Origin: Posidoniimonas corsicana
GTDB taxonomy: Bacteria > Planctomycetota > Planctomycetia > Pirellulales > Lacipirellulaceae
DNA: 64,000 bases
Assembly (NCBI RefSeq): GCF_007859765.1
Contig: NZ_SIHJ01000002.1
Span: 682,001 to 746,000, forward strand
Reading direction: 5' to 3'
Both the position numbers and the translations under genes were made by a program. This document shows positions 19,280 through 29,423 of the stretch, in pieces; positions within the stretch are counted from its first letter, which is position 1, and each line of letters begins with the position of its first letter. A model generated the notes under the pieces. It made no database searches. It was not told the DNA's origin and saw only the letters and a program-made list of their open reading frames with translations.

Positions 19280-22200
19280 TCTACGATCCCCTGTGGCGCT
19301 TGGCTGGCTGGACCATGATCCACTTCCTGTGGATCGGAGGCGGCGTAGCGCTCGCCACGCTGCTCGCCCGAGCGGTCCTGCGGAGCGCCAGCCCTCAGGC
19401 CCGTTACGGCGTTTCGCTCTTGGCGTTCACGCTGCTGGCAGCGGCGCCGGCCGCGATCGCCGCCTACCTGTGGCAACACCAACCAGCGCCGGCGATGCCG
19501 GTAATGTCTGCGGCCGCTCCGCCGATCGCGTCGCCGCTGAGCGGCGCACCAGCGGCCGAACCGACAGCGACAATCGACCTGGCGGTCACTCCGCTGCAGG
19601 TAGAGAGTCCACCTCCATTGGAAAACTCCAGCGTCGATTGGGCGCCGCCGACCGCCAACGAGGTCACACTCATTCTTCCTGCGCCGACGGCTAGCGAGCA
19701 GCTTACCGTGTGGCTCGATCTAGCCGCGGAGTGGCTGCCGTGGCTGTGGCTGGCCGGCGCACCGCTTACGTTCCTGCTGCTGGCGACCGGGCTGATCGGC
19801 GTCGAGCGGCTGCGCCGCGGCGCCCAGCCGGTGACCACTGGGCCGCTGCACGAGGCGCTGTTGTCCGCGGCCAACAAGCTGCGGCTCGGCGGCCGCGTGG
19901 CGCTGGCCCTGAGTGATCGCGTCGCGCAGCCGGTGCTGATAGGCGTGCTGCGGCCGCTGGTGCTGCTGCCCGCGTCCGCAGCCACCGGCTGGACCTCCGA
20001 TCAGCTCGAGATGGTGCTGCTGCACGAGCTGGCCCACGCGCGGCGGTGGGACAACCTGGTGAACCTGCTGCAGCGGCTCGTCGAGTCGTTGCTGTTCTTC
20101 CACCCGGCCGTGTGGCTGGTGAGCCGCTGGCTGCGGGCGGACCGCGAGCAGTGCTGCGACGCGTTGGTGGTCCGGCTGACGGAGGACCCTCGCTCTTACG
20201 CCGAGCTGCTGGTGACCGTGGCGGAGCAGAGTTCGGCCGGTCGGCCCGCGCTGGCCGCCCCGGGACTGGTGGCTACCGGGATGGCGTCTCACCCCTTAAC
20301 GCGGCGGGTCCGCCGCATCCTGCAACTAGAGGAGGAACCGATGCTCGTGTCGAAGAGGCTGCTGTTGGCGCTGCTGGTCGTCGGCCTGGGCCTGACGGGC
20401 GCGTGTGGGTACACGTTCTCGCAGGGGCCGGAGGCGGCAGAGCCACTACAGGAAGCAGAGCCACCCAAGAAAAGGGATGAGCGGTCCAGCGGTGCGACCG
20501 AGGTGATAGAGCACACGGGTACGAACGGGCGCCCTGGCGTTGGATTCGAAATCGGAACGTCCAAGCCGGTTAAGGCCGAAAACCAACCACCGCGCAACCC
20601 GCATTTTTTGTCGCTAGAGGACCAGCGGGTGGCGGACCTGGCGTACAAGATGCTCGACATCGAGGTCACACCCTTGAGTGACGAACAAGTCGCGGCCATC
20701 AAGGAGCGAGGGTTTGACGGCGGCGTGTTCGTTTCCAAGGGAACCTATGCGGGCCCGGGCGCCCTACCAGAAGACAGATCGCGTTTGCTGATCCACCACG
20801 GCGACATCTTAGTCGGATTACACGCCTGGCCAACCGTCGGATTCGACGGCCTTGCCGAGATCCTCCGCCGCGATGACCTTGCCGAGTTCAACCCGCTGAA
20901 GTTCTACGTGCTGCGGCCGTCGCTCGAGGAACCAGAAGAACCCTTCGCAGGACGCGGGGGCCGCGGCGAGTTCGGCGGGGGCCGTGGCGGTCGCGGCGGA
21001 TTTGGCGGCGAGATGGGAGGCCGCGGGTTCGGTGGCGGGGAGATGGGTGGCCGCGGGTTTGGAGAGGGAGGATTTGGCGGCGGCTACGGGGGCGAGTTCG
21101 GCGGCAGTGCCGAGTCCGCGGCGCCGAAAGTGACGTTGAAGCTGGTGACGGGCCGTATCGCGTTCGCCAACGATGCCTGGCAGGCAGAGCAGGACCGGCT
21201 GAAGAAGCTCAAGCCGGCGACCAGCGGCGCCCGCGATCAGCCCTACGTTGATCCCTTCGAGCCAATGCCAACCACCCGGCCGCAACCGACCTCGAACCCG
21301 ACAGGCAACTACCAACCCTATGCCCTCCCTGAGCCGGGTGCGACACAGCGTCGCCCGCCGGTGCCCAGTAGCAGTCCGCCCGCCGGTGGACTCTATCAAG
21401 CCCCTCGCTCGGGTCCGTCGGATCAGCCCACGTACGGAATCGACCCCGGTCCGTCGCCCTCTCCGCAGCCACGCAGCGCGCCGAAGTTGCTCGACACCCC
21501 CGCACCGTCGCCCGGGTTGCCAATGGGAGAGGAGATCCTCGACAGCCCCATCCCCGCCGCCGCGGAGGCGCCGGTAACCGGCCGCCCGCCGCTGGGCAAG
21601 CTCACCTACAACGGCCGCAGCTTCGAAGATTGGAACACCCAGTGGCGGACTGAGCTGAGCGAGGAGAAGCGGATCGAAGCGATCGAGGCTTTCGCCGCGT
21701 TCGGCAACGCCGGCCATGGCGAAGAGGCGACCCTTGCCATTTTGGACACGGTCCCGGTAACGCCGCTGACTTCAGAGATGCGGAAGGCCTACGAGTCTGC
21801 GTTTTCCGGCGTCCGGGGCATTCCGTACGAAACTTGGTTCCCGCTGGTCGCGAAGCAATGTGTCAACGCGCCCAACGACTACGGCGTGTTCGCCGGCCAC
21901 CTGCTCCGCAATGTGTACCCCTCATCACCGGACAAGCTGGGCGATCTCCACAAGCTCTTCGCCGTGCCGAACCCCGACCTGCGGAACGGCATCCTCCAGG
22001 CGATTTTCCACGCGGACCCAACGCTTGCTGAACCTAACATCGCGGTTACCTTCAGCCAAGCGCTGCAATCCGATGATGCGTCGGTGGTCACCTCTGCCCT
22101 TGCCACGATCCGCGAATCAGCTCAACACGACGCCCTCGCAGTATCCAGCTACGCGGCGCCAGTCTATGAGCTGCTGCTGCACGAGTCGTCGTACGTCAGG

Positions 22201-22749
22201 CGATTGGCGCGCCTGATCGTCGCCGAGTTCCCCAAGCAGAAGGCCACCGACGACCTTGCCGGCAGGATAGTCAAGGTGCTACCCCGCCCCGAGCAGGGCG
22301 GGTTCTTCGGGGGTCCAAACTCGCTGAAAGCAGACGAGTCGCCCGAGGCGGCGCGACAGGTTCAGCTTGCCCTCGTACGAACCCTCGCTTGCCTGAGCCC
22401 CTCTGTCCTCGGAGTGGCAGAGGCACAACTCCTCGAGCTGCTAGACTCCGATGATGAGCAGCTTTCCTGGGCTGCCGCAGTAGCATTTGACAAGCTAGAC
22501 AACGAACGGATTGATGGGTCCAGTCGCGGGGCGTATGCCCGCATCCTCGATCGGCAAGTGGAAACACTCTTTCCCGGGATTGGCGACGTTGACACCAAGG
22601 TGCTGAGCGCCAATCAAAACCGAATCGAGAATAGGTTGGGGGAGTTAGTTCGGACTGAAATGCAGACCTACGGGGTCGGTGGCGGCGGCTTTCAAAACGC
22701 ATTGTGGATCGATTGGTACAATCGCGCGCCTGAGCCCGAGAGTGAGTAG
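19276..22749 (+). CDS. BlaR1/MecR1-like M56 membrane peptidase with long Gly-rich and helical-repeat extension
   Basis: The protein has 1157 residues, about twice BlaR1. Membrane segments lie at about 12-33, 36-60 and 150-172. The zinc-peptidase motif is HELAHARRWDN (HExxH at 250-254), followed by FFHPAVWLVSRWLRADREQCCD, typical of M56. A further membrane segment is at about 358-382. The rest is predicted outside the cytoplasm. It has a PDZ-like stretch at about 420-550 (DILVGLHAWPTVGFDGLAEIL), a glycine-rich tract at about 556-615 (repeats of GGRGFGGGEM type), a Pro/Ser/Thr-rich linker to about 770 and a HEAT-like helical region to the end. There is no penicillin-binding sensor domain, so the signal is probably not a beta-lactam. 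The gene ends at the 33-bp inverted repeat. Confidence 0.88.
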   Translation: MIYDPLWRLAGWTMIHFLWIGGGVALATLLARAVLRSASPQARYGVSLLAFTLLAAAPAAIAAYLWQHQPAPAMPVMSAAAPPIASPLSGAPAAEPTATIDLAVTPLQVESPPPLENSSVDWAPPTANEVTLILPAPTASEQLTVWLDLAAEWLPWLWLAGAPLTFLLLATGLIGVERLRRGAQPVTTGPLHEALLSAANKLRLGGRVALALSDRVAQPVLIGVLRPLVLLPASAATGWTSDQLEMVLLHELAHARRWDNLVNLLQRLVESLLFFHPAVWLVSRWLRADREQCCDALVVRLTEDPRSYAELLVTVAEQSSAGRPALAAPGLVATGMASHPLTRRVRRILQLEEEPMLVSKRLLLALLVVGLGLTGACGYTFSQGPEAAEPLQEAEPPKKRDERSSGATEVIEHTGTNGRPGVGFEIGTSKPVKAENQPPRNPHFLSLEDQRVADLAYKMLDIEVTPLSDEQVAAIKERGFDGGVFVSKGTYAGPGALPEDRSRLLIHHGDILVGLHAWPTVGFDGLAEILRRDDLAEFNPLKFYVLRPSLEEPEEPFAGRGGRGEFGGGRGGRGGFGGEMGGRGFGGGEMGGRGFGEGGFGGGYGGEFGGSAESAAPKVTLKLVTGRIAFANDAWQAEQDRLKKLKPATSGARDQPYVDPFEPMPTTRPQPTSNPTGNYQPYALPEPGATQRRPPVPSSSPPAGGLYQAPRSGPSDQPTYGIDPGPSPSPQPRSAPKLLDTPAPSPGLPMGEEILDSPIPAAAEAPVTGRPPLGKLTYNGRSFEDWNTQWRTELSEEKRIEAIEAFAAFGNAGHGEEATLAILDTVPVTPLTSEMRKAYESAFSGVRGIPYETWFPLVAKQCVNAPNDYGVFAGHLLRNVYPSSPDKLGDLHKLFAVPNPDLRNGILQAIFHADPTLAEPNIAVTFSQALQSDDASVVTSALATIRESAQHDALAVSSYAAPVYELLLHESSYVRRLARLIVAEFPKQKATDDLAGRIVKVLPRPEQGGFFGGPNSLKADESPEAARQVQLALVRTLACLSPSVLGVAEAQLLELLDSDDEQLSWAAAVAFDKLDNERIDGSSRGAYARILDRQVETLFPGIGDVDTKVLSANQNRIENRLGELVRTEMQTYGVGGGGFQNALWIDWYNRAPEPESE

Positions 22750-22828
22750 GCCGGAACAAGCGCCAGCGCTGTTCCGGCGATTGCGGCTCGGCGTTGCCGG
22801 AACAGCGCTGGCGCTTGTTCCGGCCTAC
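22746..22828. repeat. Perfect 33-bp inverted repeat (two copies of the dispersed unit head to head)
   Basis: The left arm is 22746-22778 and the right arm 22796-22828, separated by 17 bp. All 33 positions are complementary (GTAGGCCGGAACAAGCGCCA... on the left). The M56 stop codon TAG lies inside the left arm. No T-run follows, so if it stops transcription it is not a standard intrinsic terminator. Confidence 0.92.
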
Positions 22829-22869
22829 ATCAATTGCTGCCTCTCCTCTGGTGCTGGGCAGAGGAGTGA

Positions 22870-22928
22870 ACCACAAACGACACTATGAGCACGAAAAACC
22901 CCATCGTGTCCTTCGTGCTCTTCGTGGT
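22870..22928. repeat. Degenerate CCACGAAGG-type hairpin
   Basis: The left arm (22870-22895, ACCACAAACGACACTATGAG...) and right arm (22903-22928, ...CTTCGTGCTCTTCGTGGT) are complementary at about 17 of 26 positions. The sequence is clearly related to the better-preserved hairpin at 15299-15370. Confidence 0.65.
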
Positions 22929-22974
22929 GAAACCTTATCGCCACACGATCCGGAAACAGCAGGCATGAGCGTGG

Positions 22975-23661
22975 CTACGCGCCGTGCACCAGGCGGTGCA
23001 GGTGCTCCAGCACATGACGGATCGCCTGGGCGGACTTGCCGGGCGTGCGGCGCCAGAAGTCGGCGCTGAACCAGAGCGGCATGCGGGAACGCTCGGGGAC
23101 CGCGGCCGCGCGGCTCTGGTCGACGTGCGTTGCGTAGCGTTTCAGCCGGTCGGCAAACGGCTGGCTGGGGCGGCGTTCCGCCTGGCGGGCCACCGCCCAG
23201 TCAACCTGGTACTTGACCGCCACACGGTCGAGCGCGTCCCACAGCCGCAGCCGGCGGAGCTCGCGGGCGTAGTGCTTGGCGAACGTGCTTGGCAGCGGGT
23301 GGTCGGCCAGCTCGGCCAGCCGTTTGGTCGAGCTGGGGGTGCAGCACCGGCCGAGCAGCCAGACCGCCAGCGGGCTAGCGGGCCGCTGCACGCCGCGGAG
23401 GTCGAGCCAACGCCGCAGCCCGGTGCGGGGCTGGTCCTGCAGGATCGCGTGGAAAAACCCGCGCAGGTGGAGCAGCAGCGGCGTGGCCGACGCGCCGGCG
23501 TCAGAGCGTTTCTGCAGCGCGGCGTCGACCTCGTCGAGCAGCTCCATCACTCCGAAGTCCTGGGGACGCATCTTGCCCCACTCGGTCTTGATCGGCTTGC
23601 CGTACGCCAGGCGGAAGTTGTGGCGCCGGTTGTACGCGATGGGATCTGGGTCGCGCTTCAT
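22975..23661 (-). CDS. Uncharacterised protein, mostly helical
   Basis: I do not recognise this 228-residue protein. It is rich in Arg and Leu, has no signal peptide or membrane segment, and looks all-helical (ELLDEVDAALQKR, LLLHLRGFFHAIL, RLAELADHPLPSTFAKHYA, AIRHVLEHLHRLVHG). A basic leader (MKRDPDPIAYNRRHNFRLAYG) precedes it. It is flanked on both sides by dispersed hairpins and has no close same-strand partner. Confidence 0.65.
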   Translation of the reverse strand: MKRDPDPIAYNRRHNFRLAYGKPIKTEWGKMRPQDFGVMELLDEVDAALQKRSDAGASATPLLLHLRGFFHAILQDQPRTGLRRWLDLRGVQRPASPLAVWLLGRCCTPSSTKRLAELADHPLPSTFAKHYARELRRLRLWDALDRVAVKYQVDWAVARQAERRPSQPFADRLKRYATHVDQSRAAAVPERSRMPLWFSADFWRRTPGKSAQAIRHVLEHLHRLVHGA

Positions 23662-23681
23662 TGCTGCGCTCGCGCTGGGTA

Positions 23682-23766
23682 GGTAGCCGACGGATTACAT
23701 CCGTCGGACGGCGCCGGTGACAAGCTCTCCACCGGGATCTCCGACAAATGTAATCTGTCCGCTACC
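23682..23766. repeat. Long imperfect inverted repeat with CCGACGG palindrome
   Basis: The left arm (from 23682, GGTAGCCGACGGATTACATC...) contains the palindrome CCGACGGAT-TAC-ATCCGTCGG at 23687-23707. The right arm (23739-23766) reads CCGACAAATGTAATCTGTCC and ends GCTACC. The arms are complementary apart from a few changes, and each arm also folds on itself. It is the same family as 12291-12388. Confidence 0.8.
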
Positions 23767-23794
23767 GGTGCTATCCCCATTCTACCCGGTGCGG

Positions 23795-24343
23795 TCAGGC
23801 GAAGAATAGATCGACCACCAGCACCACCAGCATGGCGGCCCCCACAATCAGCTTGCCGGCCGTGCCCCACAGGCGGCCCCAGAAGGCGCCCTGCCCCGCC
23901 GGCAGGCCGGGGGCGCCCGCACCGCGGGCCCACTTCTCCCCCAGGTAGGCGCCGACAAACGCCCCCGCCGCGCTGCCGAACAGGGCAGCGACCATGCTGC
24001 CGATCACCGGCACCGGCACGCCCACCACCACCCCGGCCACGCCGCCGACCATCGCGCCGACGCACGCCAGTGCGACCGAGCGTTTGCTGGCGCCCTGCTT
24101 GGCGGCGCCCATCGCGCTGGCGGCGAATTCGATCAGCTCGCCCACGCCCGCCAGCACGGCCAGGAGCACCACCCCCTTCATCCCCACGCCAAGCCCTTCC
24201 GGGCCGGTCACCGTGTAGGCGAAGAGCGCCGCCCCGCCGACCACGATCCAATTGCCCGGCAACCCGAAGAAATTCGCGAACCAGCTGACGCCGGAAACGC
24301 TCACCAGGAGCAGCGACCACAGGTAGTATTGCCAAAGGGGCAT
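23795..24343 (-). CDS. DUF456 membrane protein
   Basis: The 182-residue protein has about five hydrophobic segments. It shows the glycine- and alanine-rich pattern of DUF456: LPGNWIVVGGAALFAY, LAGVGELIEFAASAMGAAKQGASKRS, then VGVPVPVIGSMVAALFGSAAGAFVGAYLGEKW and a last segment MLVVLVVDLFFA. The glycine-zipper-like repeats (GxxxG) are typical. The function of the family is unknown. It is divergent from ettA. Confidence 0.85.
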   Translation of the reverse strand: MPLWQYYLWSLLLVSVSGVSWFANFFGLPGNWIVVGGAALFAYTVTGPEGLGVGMKGVVLLAVLAGVGELIEFAASAMGAAKQGASKRSVALACVGAMVGGVAGVVVGVPVPVIGSMVAALFGSAAGAFVGAYLGEKWARGAGAPGLPAGQGAFWGRLWGTAGKLIVGAAMLVVLVVDLFFA

Positions 24344-24647
24344 GGGAGGCGGTGGTTAGTGGGTAGTGGCTGGTGGCTGAACGACGCGGGGTTGGGTCGT
24401 TCAGTATGGCGGGGCTTGGGGGAATGACCAATGACCGGGCCGAAATGACCAGTGTCGACAGGGCAAAGCTCACCTAGAGGGCTGCCGCAAAGCCGCCGAC
24501 AGCCGATGGCCGACCGCCTATCGGGACCTTTCAGCTTGGTTAGCGAGATTCCCCCCGCCCGCGGCCTTTGCCTGCCGGCCGGGATCCTTACAATGACGGG
24601 TTCGCCCGCACGACCCCACCCTTGGCAAACCGAGTCGATCCCCCGCT
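24344..24647. other. Intergenic gap upstream of ettA
   Basis: This 304-bp divergent gap contains a G/T-rich stretch (24347-24385) with repeated GTGG/TGGTGGCTG words and no clear gene, hairpin or promoter. I see no function for it. Confidence 0.45.
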
Positions 24648-26324
<1,677 letters not shown>

Positions 26325-26398
26325 CGCCCGCTGCTGGCTCTCGGCTGTTGGCGATTGGCCAACGACTCGTTACTCAATCCAATTTCTAGAGGCAAAGA

Positions 26399-26662
26399 AT
26401 GAGCGTTATCCGCGTCGGTTCGACCGAAAAGTTCGCCGACAACTGGGACAAGATCTTCAGCGGCGGCACGAAGAAGACCGCCAATAAGAAAACGGCCAAG
26501 AAGGCCGCTAAGAAGGCGGCGACTGCCAAGTCGACGAAGAAGAAGGCTGCCAAGAAGACGGCGACCAAGAAGGTCACAAAGAAGACGACCTCGGCCAAGT
26601 CGGCCAAGAAAAAGGCCGTGAAGACATCGCCCGCTAAGAAGAAAACGGCGAAGAAGAAGTAG
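26399..26662 (+). CDS. Small histone H1-like lysine-rich protein
   Basis: The 87-residue protein has an N-terminal module MSVIRVGSTEKFADNWDKIF (1-20) followed by a tail of Lys, Ala and Thr with AKKAAKK/TKKKAAKKT-type repeats (about 24-87). The tail resembles the C-terminal domain of histone H1 and bacterial H1-like proteins, which bind DNA through charge. AGAGG lies upstream of the ATG and a strong terminator follows at 26703-26729, so this looks like its own transcription unit or the end of one with ettA. The DNA-binding role is inference from composition. Confidence 0.8.
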   Translation: MSVIRVGSTEKFADNWDKIFSGGTKKTANKKTAKKAAKKAATAKSTKKKAAKKTATKKVTKKTTSAKSAKKKAVKTSPAKKKTAKKK

Positions 26663-26702
26663 TTTGGCTATTAGCTGTTGGCAGCAAGCCTACGATCCGT
26701 AG

Positions 26703-26729
26703 CCGCCGGCGGAAGCCGGCGGTTTTTTT
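26703..26729 (+). terminator. Intrinsic terminator after the H1-like gene
   Basis: CCGCCGGC (26703-26710) pairs with GCCGGCGG (26715-26722) around a GGAA loop, followed immediately by seven T. This is the clearest intrinsic terminator in the window. Confidence 0.9.
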
Positions 26730-26807
26730 GTGCGCGGATTGGCGACCGCTGCGCACGGGTGCAATAATGGCGAGATTGTGCCGCATGACCGTGTTGCCTA
26801 CGAATCC

Positions 26808-28577
26808 ATGTCATCAGCCCGGTCCCACCTAAGCGGGTTCTTCTCTCTGCCCAAGCACTGGCTTTCGCGGATCGTGCCGCTGGTAGTCTTGCTAGCGATG
26901 GTCCTAATCGTCGTTCCGGGCGTGCGCTGTCATGACTATGGCTATGGTTTCAGTCCGCCGCCGCTCCTGGAGACTCAGCCCGCGGTTCTGCTCGGCGCCT
27001 CGGCTGTGTCCCTGCCCCCTCTGTCACCAGAGGACTCCCAGCTTCCTAAGTCCGTTGTAGAGTACGAGCACGGCTGGCCCCTACCCTACGCCCGGCGGGC
27101 GATTGGGTACGGCGGGGACAACTGGCGAGAGCACGACGACTCGAACGCGCCGCTGCTGCTCTACCCGGGCGGGTTGTTCGCCTCGTGGTCGATCCCGGAT
27201 GCATGGCCGGTGCGAGGTGACGAGGTTGAGTTGTCTGTGGCGGCGTTGCTTCTCGACCTGGCGGTCGCCACCGCGATTGTACTCGGCGCCAAGCAGCTGA
27301 CGGAGGTCTGCGTGCGTCGGTGGCGGCGGTTCCGACTTGCGGACCTACTCGTCGTGACGGCGCTCGTTGGCCTGACGCTCGGGTGGCGACAGTGGAACAT
27401 CCAGCTCTACCAACGTGAGGACCAGGTCCTGCTAGAGGTCAAAGCGGGCGGCTACTTTCCCGGCCCGCGCGGTCACGACAGCATGACGTGGCTCACTCGA
27501 CTGATCGGCACGCCCGAGACGCCGCTGTGGCGTAACCACATTAACCGCTTGTCGCTGAATAACTCAAGGCTGGACCTCAACTCGTGGCCTCTGTTGAGCG
27601 ACCTACCATTCTTGCGCACGCTTCGGCTGCACGCACTGCCAACGCAAAGCAACCTCGATGGGCTACGATCGCTGGAGCACCTCCGAGACGTCACGCTGCT
27701 GCCGCCACAACCATATGCACCCGCCGCGCATGAAGAGATAGACCTGCGGGAGCTGTCGCGGCTTCCCTGCCTGGAGCATCTGATCATCGCGAGTCCTCAC
27801 GTGCTGATCGAAGACCTCGAAGCTTTGCTCTCATCGCCGCGGCTCAAGACAGTGCGTGTCAGCATCCTGACCAACACAGAGGAGGTCGCCGCATTCCGCC
27901 GCCGCTTCCGTCCCCGTTTTGAGCTGCTGCTCGGCCTACCGAAAGCCGAGCAGCTGTGGCAGCACGACTACAGCCAACCACAGTGGATCATCGCAGCCCG
28001 CGTGGCCCGCTGGCAGGGCCGCGGAGCGATCGATGCGTTCGGGTCAGGCGAGCTAGACTTCCTTGACCTAGCGGACGTTGTGCTGACCGACGAGAGGATT
28101 GACCGGCTCTCGGCAGCTCATGACTTTGTCGACGCCGTAAGGCTTGGCACCGTGACCGCCGGCCCGAAGAAACTAGAACGGTTTATTCAGGGGTTCCGGT
28201 GGTTGGACGACCTCGACCTCGGCGAATACCAGGTCACGAACCGCACCTTAGCGACGCTGCACAACCTTCCCAAGCTTGATTTTCTCTCGATGCGGCAGGG
28301 CGATCTGGGGCCCGCCAATATCCGCTCGCTGGCCACGCTGCCAAGCCTTACGGGCGTTGAGATCTACCACTCAACGCTCGAGTCAGCTGAAGTGGCCGAG
28401 ATTGAGCAGGCGTGGGAATCGCAGAGAGATATCTACCTGGAAGTGTTTCGCGGCGGCCACCAGTCAAACCGAGTGTCAGGCTTGTACACAAGCGGTTCCG
28501 ATGAGTTCGGTAGTGACCCGTTCGGAGGCGGGGACGACCCTTTTGTCGGCCAAGACGACAGCAATCCCTTCGAATGA
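26808..28577 (+). CDS. Membrane protein with leucine-rich-repeat-like C-terminal region
   Basis: From the ATG at 26808 (MSSARSHLSGFFSLPKHWLS) the product is 589 residues; an upstream in-frame GTG at 26730 is next to the terminator and less likely. Hydrophobic segments lie at about 21-40, 148-168 and 186-204. The last (RLADLLVVTALVGLTLGWRQ) is a common membrane segment in planctomycete proteins of unknown role. From about 235 on there are leucine-rich-repeat-like units (LSDLPFLRTLRLHALPTQS, LRSLEHLRDVTLLP, RLPCLEHLIIASP, LATLPSLTGVEIYHS). The tail is acidic and glycine-rich. No enzyme motif is visible; a binding role is likely. Confidence 0.75.
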   Translation: MSSARSHLSGFFSLPKHWLSRIVPLVVLLAMVLIVVPGVRCHDYGYGFSPPPLLETQPAVLLGASAVSLPPLSPEDSQLPKSVVEYEHGWPLPYARRAIGYGGDNWREHDDSNAPLLLYPGGLFASWSIPDAWPVRGDEVELSVAALLLDLAVATAIVLGAKQLTEVCVRRWRRFRLADLLVVTALVGLTLGWRQWNIQLYQREDQVLLEVKAGGYFPGPRGHDSMTWLTRLIGTPETPLWRNHINRLSLNNSRLDLNSWPLLSDLPFLRTLRLHALPTQSNLDGLRSLEHLRDVTLLPPQPYAPAAHEEIDLRELSRLPCLEHLIIASPHVLIEDLEALLSSPRLKTVRVSILTNTEEVAAFRRRFRPRFELLLGLPKAEQLWQHDYSQPQWIIAARVARWQGRGAIDAFGSGELDFLDLADVVLTDERIDRLSAAHDFVDAVRLGTVTAGPKKLERFIQGFRWLDDLDLGEYQVTNRTLATLHNLPKLDFLSMRQGDLGPANIRSLATLPSLTGVEIYHSTLESAEVAEIEQAWESQRDIYLEVFRGGHQSNRVSGLYTSGSDEFGSDPFGGGDDPFVGQDDSNPFE

Positions 28578-28630
28578 CCTGATGCCTTTGGTTAATTGCT
28601 TCGCAACTGAATGAGTTTGGTTTGCGAGGA

Positions 28631-29194
28631 TTAAGCGCGACCCAGAAACTCCCCGGTGCGTGTGTCGACCTTCACCACCTCGCCCTCCTTCAGGTACTCC
28701 GGCCCCTGGATCTGCAGGCCGGTTTCAAGGTTCAGCGGCTTGGTGCGGCCGGTGGCCGAGTTGCCTTTGACGCCCGGGTCGCACTGGGTGATGGTCAGCT
28801 CGACGGTGGCCGGGATGTTGATGCCGACGCACTCGTCGTTGTAGATCAGCGCCAGCACGCCGTCCTGGCCCTCCTTCATGTACTGCAGCTCGTTCGAGGC
28901 GTCCTCGAGCGCCAGCGCGTACTGCTCGTAGTTCTCGGTGTCCATCAGGTGCAGGGCCTCGGCGTCCTGGTACATGACGCTGACCTCGCGCTTCTTGAAG
29001 TCGGCGTCGTCCAGGCCCTCGGTGCCCTTGAGCGTGATGTCGACCTTGGTCTTAGTCACCAGGTTGCGGGCGCGGAACTTGTAGAGCGTGGCGCCGCCCC
29101 GGGCCGAGGGGGACTGCACCTGCACGCTCTCGATCAGGCAGGGGGATTCGTTGTGCACGACAATCGTGCCGGGCTTAATCTCTTTGGCCAGCAT
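28631..29194 (-). CDS. EF-P-like translation factor, EfpL/YeiP type
   Basis: The ATG at 29194 gives MLAKEIKPGTIVVHNESPCL and a 187-residue product with the three beta-barrel domains of the EF-P family. The loop of domain I reads VQSPSARGGATLYKFR (Arg32 at the tip). That matches YeiP/EfpL ('IQSPTARGAATLYKMR' in E. coli) and not canonical EF-P, which has a modified Lys in a 'PGKGxA' loop. The C-terminal PGVKGNSATGRTKPLNLETG is the conserved elongation-factor-P signature. EfpL relieves ribosome stalling at proline-containing and some other motifs without needing lysine modification. No modification gene (epmA, epmB, earP) is nearby. Confidence 0.88.
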   Translation of the reverse strand: MLAKEIKPGTIVVHNESPCLIESVQVQSPSARGGATLYKFRARNLVTKTKVDITLKGTEGLDDADFKKREVSVMYQDAEALHLMDTENYEQYALALEDASNELQYMKEGQDGVLALIYNDECVGINIPATVELTITQCDPGVKGNSATGRTKPLNLETGLQIQGPEYLKEGEVVKVDTRTGEFLGRA

Positions 29195-29423
29195 GTCTAG
29201 AAGGGGGATGGTGGAGGGGGGATTGGAGAATTGCAACTAGCTTTGCAGCCGCTGCTTGGTTGTTCTGATCGAAGCCACGGAAATGCTCAGCAGCTGATCG
29301 ACCTCGTCGAGCAGAGCCGCACACATCTTGATCACGCGGAGTGCAAGTTGTTTTGTTCTTTCCCGCAGGTCTTGGCGGGCCTGCGAACCGGATCCCCCTT
29401 CCGCCATCCGCCTTCCCCCGTCG

